Below, piece after piece: positions 6,949 to 9,841 of a stretch of DNA of 9,841 nucleotides (its first letter is position 1; the number at the start of each line of letters is the position of its first letter). Below the pieces are notes generated by a model. It did no database searches and had not been told where the DNA came from. It saw only the letters and a list, made by a program, of their open reading frames with translations. Origin of the DNA: Anaerolineae bacterium (lineage in GTDB: Bacteria > Chloroflexota > Anaerolineae > Anaerolineales > Villigracilaceae). The DNA is taken from the NCBI GenBank assembly GCA_003484265.1, contig DNDO01000211.1, positions 1 to 9,841 on the forward strand, in the 5' to 3' direction. The position numbers were made by a program, and so were the translations under genes.

Positions 6949-7740
6949 ATGGACATCTCTCTACTCGTCCCTGTATTGTTCGGCTGGATCGCGGGCTTAT
7001 TCATAAATTACGCCTCCGACGTCCTTCCGATCACGCGCCAGTTCAGCCAGCCTGCCTGCGCAAACTGTCAGACCGCGTTTTCCTGGACTGAGTATTTGAC
7101 TCTGCGCGCGTGCCATCATTGCAGGACTCGACGAAGCCTGCGGACATGGATCGTACAATTCGCAACGGTCGCTTCAATTCTATACCTTTGGTTGTACCCG
7201 CCAAACGGACTTGGTCTGCTCCTCAGTCTGATCGTCCTCACCTATTTTGGAATTATCACAGTCATCGACCTTGAGCACCGTCTGATCCTGCACCCTACCA
7301 GCGCGTTCGGCGCGATACTTGGTTTAATCGCTGGAACCTATCTACATAGCCGTATCAACGACAACGGACTTCTTATCGGACTTGGCATGTCATTGCTGGG
7401 AGGTCTCTTCGGTTTTGGCGTGATGTTCGTACTATATCAGATCGGCGCACTGGTCGCCCGCATGAGAGCCAGAAGAATGCAAGCCGCCGGCCAACCGGAC
7501 GACGAAGAGGAAGCACTCGGCGGCGGAGACGTTTACCTGCTTGGCGTGCTTGGGCTGATGCTGGGCTGGCCATTCATCTTCAACGCCTTCATTATTGGGG
7601 TTATATCGGGAGGTTTGATCAGCCTTCTATTTATTATTGCTCTATTCGTTCAGCGCCGCTATTCAAGCGAAGCGCTAATGACCTTTATACCCTACGGACC
7701 GTATTTTATCCTTGGAGCAATGTACGTGTTGTTCCTTTAG
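6949..7740 (+). CDS. Prepilin peptidase (A24 family, PilD-like)
   Basis: A membrane aspartic peptidase that removes the short positively charged leader of type IV or Tad prepilins at the inner face of the membrane. It has 263 residues. The N-terminal cytoplasmic domain has the two zinc pairs Cys37-x-x-Cys40 and Cys55-x-x-Cys58, typical of the full PilD type (A24A). The catalytic aspartates are Asp107 in VIDLEHRLI and Asp194 in GGGDVYLLG. About seven or eight hydrophobic segments are spread across residues 1-20, 66-83, 87-105, 117-132, 140-169, 195-232 and 248-263. An acidic cytosolic stretch (QPDDEEEA, 182-189) comes just before the second active-site motif. A separate methylase activity cannot be judged. 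No RBS is seen; see the -10 entry. The TadE-like genes downstream make it their likely processing enzyme. Confidence 0.92.
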   Translation: MDISLLVPVLFGWIAGLFINYASDVLPITRQFSQPACANCQTAFSWTEYLTLRACHHCRTRRSLRTWIVQFATVASILYLWLYPPNGLGLLLSLIVLTYFGIITVIDLEHRLILHPTSAFGAILGLIAGTYLHSRINDNGLLIGLGMSLLGGLFGFGVMFVLYQIGALVARMRARRMQAAGQPDDEEEALGGGDVYLLGVLGLMLGWPFIFNAFIIGVISGGLISLLFIIALFVQRRYSSEALMTFIPYGPYFILGAMYVLFL

Positions 7741-7790
7741 AATTACAAATATGTCAATTGAAATTTGATGCATTTAGTACGAATGTCTTA

Positions 7791-7828
7791 TTGGTCTGCA
7801 CAACATGTACATTACACTACTATGTACA
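7791..7828 (+). promoter_or_regulatory. Possible promoter with paired ATGTACA sites upstream of the first TadE-like gene
   Basis: TTGGTC (7791-7796) and TACACT (7813-7818), 16 bp apart, form a weak promoter candidate. The 7-mer ATGTACA occurs at 7805-7811 and again at 7822-7828, 17 bp start to start; its core TGTACA is palindromic. The gap from the peptidase stop to the TadE-like start is 113 bp, enough for separate control. Confidence 0.3.
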
Positions 7829-7853
7829 AGAATAGCAGAAACAGGAAAGTATT

Positions 7854-8954
7854 ATGAAATTTTTGAAATTAAATCCCCGTAAGAACAAGGCACAGGCAAT
7901 CCTGGAATTTGCGATTGCATTACCCGTTCTGCTATTGCTGGTATATGGTCTGATCGAAACCGGCAGGTTGCTTTTCATTTATTCTTCCGTGATCAATGCC
8001 AGCCGCCAGGCCGTCCGCTGGGGCTCCACATCAGGGATCGGACCGAACGGCGTTCCGCGCTATCAAGACTGTCAGGGAATCCGCAATGCTGCCCAAGCCG
8101 GTGATTACTTGAATGCTTTTGACGATAACGACATCACCATCACATACGATTATGGAATATCGCCTTATACAGCTTATGACACTTGCAATGGCACCACGGA
8201 TACCGGCGTCAATGCGCATACCGGTGACCGGGTCAAAGTTAATATTACAGCTGACTTCAATGCGCTGGTTCCGCTCGTTCCTTTTGTATCCCGTACTGTA
8301 ACGAATGGCAATCCAATAATCGGTACAAGCTCCCGTACCTTATTACTAACCATCTCCATCGCGACTCAATCAACCGCCACTCAGACAGTGACTTCTTCAC
8401 CAACTTTTACTCCGTCATTAACACCTTCCAGAACCCCGACTGCGTCCAACACACCGACAAGAACACAAACCCTGCAGTTCACACACACACCGTCCATAAC
8501 CTCCCCGGCAACGGCAACCTTTACAAGGACAAGAACACCAACCCCCACGAACGCCGCACCAACTGCTGTAACTGGGTGTAACACGGTCACGGTTGGGCTA
8601 CTCAAAGATACAGGCGGAAACCTGTCCATGACGATCAACAACCCATTATCCACAGCATTACAGATCAGCGATGTAACCGTACAGTGGAACCACGATAAGG
8701 GGCACCAAACCGGCAGTGATAAAACTTTGAGGTTACAAAGCGCCAGCCTTGGAGGTGTCTTTTGGACAGGAAACCAGAATGGTCCAACTTACACTATCAA
8801 TCCTGTTACAGCGACCATTCCTGCCAGCACTACATCAACCATATCATTCAGCTTTCACCAAACTTTTGACCGCTGGGATAGCACCGAATCAATTACAATC
8901 AATTTATCCACGCCGGGCTGCCAGGGTGTGGTGTTGTATCAGAACCAGCACTAA
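7854..8954 (+). CDS. Large TadE-like pseudopilin with Thr/Pro stalk and C-terminal beta domain
   Basis: An N-terminal TadE/TadG-like segment: basic leader (residues 1-12), then AQAILEFAIALP followed by a hydrophobic helix to about residue 41. Glu18 is at the +5 position if cleavage follows Ala13; the usual residue before the cut is Gly, so processing is uncertain. Residues 42-170 are the typical TadE outer domain (NASRQAVRWG, one Cys pair 73/111). Residues 171-239 form a linker almost entirely of Thr, Ser, Pro and Ala with TPS/TPT units, probably extended. Residues 240-366 look like one beta-sandwich domain, with Cys242 and Cys356 at its ends, possibly disulfide-bonded. At 366 aa it is about twice a normal TadE. 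AGGAAAG before the ATG supports the start. It precedes the second TadE-like gene by 23 bases and is likely in one operon with it. The role of the outer domain (adhesion, for example) is unknown. Confidence 0.85.
   Translation: MKFLKLNPRKNKAQAILEFAIALPVLLLLVYGLIETGRLLFIYSSVINASRQAVRWGSTSGIGPNGVPRYQDCQGIRNAAQAGDYLNAFDDNDITITYDYGISPYTAYDTCNGTTDTGVNAHTGDRVKVNITADFNALVPLVPFVSRTVTNGNPIIGTSSRTLLLTISIATQSTATQTVTSSPTFTPSLTPSRTPTASNTPTRTQTLQFTHTPSITSPATATFTRTRTPTPTNAAPTAVTGCNTVTVGLLKDTGGNLSMTINNPLSTALQISDVTVQWNHDKGHQTGSDKTLRLQSASLGGVFWTGNQNGPTYTINPVTATIPASTTSTISFSFHQTFDRWDSTESITINLSTPGCQGVVLYQNQH
8368..8570 (+). repeat. Low-complexity Thr/Ser/Pro-coding tract
   Basis: About 200 bases inside the first TadE-like gene encode residues 172-239, dominated by ACN, TCN and CCN codons. 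No exact tandem unit repeats; the similarity is at the level of loose Thr-Pro-x units. Codons for the same residue vary, which points to an old or selected linker rather than recent slippage. Confidence 0.6.
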
Positions 8955-8977
8955 GGCTGAAAAGTGAGCATACGATA

Positions 8978-9403
8978 ATGAAAAACGAACGAACCGAACG
9001 CGGGCAGAGCCTGGTGGAACTTGCAATCAGCCTCATTGTTATCTTATGGTTGTTGTCGGGCGCGGTAGAATTCGGCATTGCGTTCTTCCAGTTCATCCAA
9101 TTGCGCGATGCGGCACAGGAGGGAGCGTTGTATGGCGCCATTGATCCCAGCAACACAACCAAGATCGAAGCCCGCGTTAGAAACGCATCAACAAAGCCCG
9201 TTGATCTTACAGTGACTACGGGAGCAAATGCCGTTACCGTCACATCATCGGTTTCCGGATCGGGCTGTGTTGCTGACAGCATTACCGTGGTAGTTTCATT
9301 CAACCACCAGGTCTTCATGCCGTTCGCCCAGTTATTTACAGGCGGTCCCACAATTCCGATTACAGCGTCAGTAACAGATACGATACTCCAGTCAAGTTGT
9401 TAG
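8978..9403 (+). CDS. TadE-like minor pilin (141 aa)
   Basis: A classic TadE-family pattern: short charged leader (MKNERTERG), then QSLVELAISLIVILWLLSGAVEF. Cleavage after Gly9 would leave Glu14 at +5, the canonical prepilin signature recognised by prepilin peptidases such as the one encoded at 6949. One hydrophobic helix covers residues 11-37, followed by QLRDAAQEGALYGA, a stretch common to TadE proteins, and a beta-rich outer part with Cys97 and a C-terminal Cys141. Its role in the family is a minor component of Tad-type pili or an assembly factor. The Shine-Dalgarno sequence is weak (AGTGAG, about 11 bases from the ATG), so translation may be coupled to the gene 23 bases upstream. No TadA, TadB, TadC or major pilin gene is in the window. 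Confidence 0.87.
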   Translation: MKNERTERGQSLVELAISLIVILWLLSGAVEFGIAFFQFIQLRDAAQEGALYGAIDPSNTTKIEARVRNASTKPVDLTVTTGANAVTVTSSVSGSGCVADSITVVVSFNHQVFMPFAQLFTGGPTIPITASVTDTILQSSC

Positions 9404-9427
9404 AAGTTCTCGAAAAGCGTATCGTTG

Positions 9428-9475
9428 CGGGTGCGGGATTATCTGATCCATTTTCATCAGGTATAATCGCACCCG
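9428..9475 (+). terminator. Long imperfect hairpin after the TadE genes, likely terminator
   Basis: The arms 9428-9447 and 9456-9475 pair as 8 bp (CGGGTGCG with CGCACCCG), a 2-base bulge, 5 bp (ATTAT with ATAAT), another bulge and 5 bp (CTGAT with ATCAG), around an 8-base loop. A T-rich run (TATTTATTCTTTT, 9476-9488) follows. It begins 24 bases after the TadE stop. A TATAAT lies within the right arm, so the same DNA could instead be a promoter. Confidence 0.5.
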
Positions 9476-9507
9476 TATTTATTCTTTTACCAATTCTAAA
9501 GGAGGTG
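9462..9507 (+). promoter_or_regulatory. TATAAT plus extended Shine-Dalgarno sequence with no clear gene behind it
   Basis: TATAAT (9462-9467) is followed 30 bases later by AAAGGAGGTG (9498-9507), a 10-base perfect complement of the usual 16S rRNA 3' end. The Shine-Dalgarno sequence should serve a start near 9512-9518, but no ATG or GTG is there; the first base triplet of any interest is ATT at 9516, whose frame stops after eight codons. It may be the remains of a gene start displaced by repeats. Confidence 0.4.
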
Positions 9508-9541
9508 CATCGACAATTTATCACGGGAAAGACAGCGCATG

Positions 9542-9560
9542 ACCCCGCAAAACGCGGGGT
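9542..9560. repeat. 7-bp GC-rich stem-loop
   Basis: ACCCCGC and GCGGGGT pair perfectly around the 5-base loop AAAAC. There is no T run on either side, so it is not a standard terminator. Confidence 0.6.
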
Positions 9561-9576
9561 GACGAGGATAAGGGTT

Positions 9577-9594
9577 CTCCACCTCGCGGTGGAG
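9577..9594. repeat. 7-bp stem-loop with 4-base loop
   Basis: CTCCACC and GGTGGAG pair perfectly around TCGC. It lies 16 bases after the preceding stem-loop, making a tandem pair of compact hairpins. Confidence 0.6.
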
Positions 9595-9599
9595 CTAAC

Positions 9600-9640
9600 T
9601 TCATGATGGTTTTGATACCCTCGTACTCAACCATCATGAA
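9600..9640. repeat. 12-bp perfect inverted repeat
   Basis: TTCATGATGGTT (9600-9611) and AACCATCATGAA (9629-9640) are perfectly complementary, with a 17-base centre in which TAC (9616-9618) and GTA (9623-9625) could add a small inner stem. It could be a repeat end, a protein site or a structured RNA element. Confidence 0.6.
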
Positions 9641-9724
9641 CGAAAATCGACAGTTCAGCGGAAGCCCTTCGGGTGTGCCATCGCCCGTCCAATCTTTCCC
9701 TCCGAAATAAACCTTGCGACAATA

Positions 9725-9744
9725 CCGTACAAGCAATTGTACGG
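9725..9744. repeat. 8-bp perfect stem-loop with GCAA (GNRA-type) loop
   Basis: CCGTACAA and TTGTACGG pair perfectly around GCAA, a very stable tetraloop class in RNA. The following bases (GCAGAAACGCAGG) recall dispersed intergenic repeats seen in other genomes, but I cannot confirm a family. Confidence 0.6.
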
Positions 9745-9810
9745 GCAGAAACGCAGGGAATGGCATACCACAGCTTTGCGAACACGAGTTACAAAGTAAT
9801 TCCTGAACAC

Positions 9811-9841
9811 AGGAGATTGCTTCGTCGCTTCGCTCCTCGCA
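9811..9841. repeat. Start of a dispersed palindromic repeat, cut by the window edge
   Basis: The sequence from AGGAGATTGC through CTCCTCGCA, with GCTTCG occurring twice (9819-9824 and 9827-9832), matches from memory a short palindromic repeat found in many copies in numerous bacterial genomes. Its full form usually continues with ATGAC and pairs GATTGC with GCAATC. Only the first part is visible. Confidence 0.6.

Larger units (their letters stand above)
9404..9841. other. Gene-free, palindrome-rich region to the window edge
   Basis: This 438-bp stretch has no frame I would call a gene. It holds, in order, a long imperfect hairpin with an embedded TATAAT (9428-9475), an extended Shine-Dalgarno sequence (9498-9507), four short perfect palindromes (9542-9560, 9577-9594, 9600-9640, 9725-9744) and the beginning of a dispersed repeat (9811-9841). 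Entries for each follow. It looks like an accumulation of small repeats between genes. Confidence 0.6.

Noticed and set aside
8381..8653. A Val/Gly-rich minus-strand frame
   Set aside because: It is the reverse reading of the Thr/Pro linker, whose ACN and CCN codons give GT and GG runs without stops on the other strand.
8899..9351. A 150-codon minus-strand frame opposite the short TadE gene
   Set aside because: It is antisense to a gene with clear family features and has no motif or RBS of its own.
9397..9606. A 69-codon plus-strand frame overlapping the end of the short TadE gene
   Set aside because: Its start lies inside the TadE gene, it runs through the hairpin and Shine-Dalgarno region, and the residues form no recognisable pattern.
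9542..9744. A CRISPR array, considered because of the repeated palindromes
   Set aside because: The four palindromes differ in sequence and spacing, and no direct repeat with regular spacers is present. No tRNA or rRNA was seen anywhere in the window either.
9521..9766. An 81-codon minus-strand frame across the palindrome region
   Set aside because: It starts with no Shine-Dalgarno sequence, reads through four palindromes, and its C-terminal half is produced by the hairpin sequences themselves. Low confidence that it is translated; a homologue search would settle it.

Overview
The window reads as a chromosomal stretch of a bacterium of moderate GC content, most likely a member of the Chloroflexota (class Anaerolineae). 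This rests on recognition, not on a search. The supporting traits are a Thr/Pro-rich (TPT-type) linker in a surface protein, a prepilin peptidase next to TadE-like genes, a MurA of the Asp type, an LDH-like malate dehydrogenase, and a terminal palindromic repeat of the kind that is abundant in such genomes.

Layout. Positions 2-1609 (+) hold the 3' three quarters of an oligopeptidase B gene cut by the window edge, followed by a small Cys/His-rich conserved-looking protein (1656-1904, +) with its own -10 box. A 15-bp perfect stem-loop (1924-1957) separates these from a block on the minus strand. In order of transcription that block is murA (6821-5541), trxB (5408-4467, ended by a strong terminator), mdh (4323-3388) and a eukaryotic-type citrate synthase gene (3298-1979). 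mdh and citrate synthase lie 89 bp apart with no terminator between them, so they are probably a TCA-cycle pair: malate dehydrogenase makes the oxaloacetate that citrate synthase consumes.

A 127-bp divergent region (6822-6948) carries a good sigma-70-type promoter for murA overlapping a 12-bp inverted repeat, and a TATAAT so close to the next gene that its mRNA is probably leaderless. From 6949 on the plus strand the genes concern surface pilin-like proteins: a prepilin peptidase (A24 family), a large TadE-like protein with a Thr/Pro stalk and a C-terminal beta-rich domain, and a short TadE-like protein. The peptidase is the obvious candidate to process at least the second.

The last 438 bp (9404-9841) contain no convincing gene. 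They hold a long imperfect hairpin with an embedded TATAAT, a near-perfect Shine-Dalgarno sequence with no convincing frame behind it, four clean palindromes and the start of a dispersed repeat cut by the window edge.

I did not find a clearly new multi-gene system. The points most worth a second look are the Asp-type MurA, the mitochondrial-type citrate synthase, the stalked TadE protein and the palindrome-rich 3' end.
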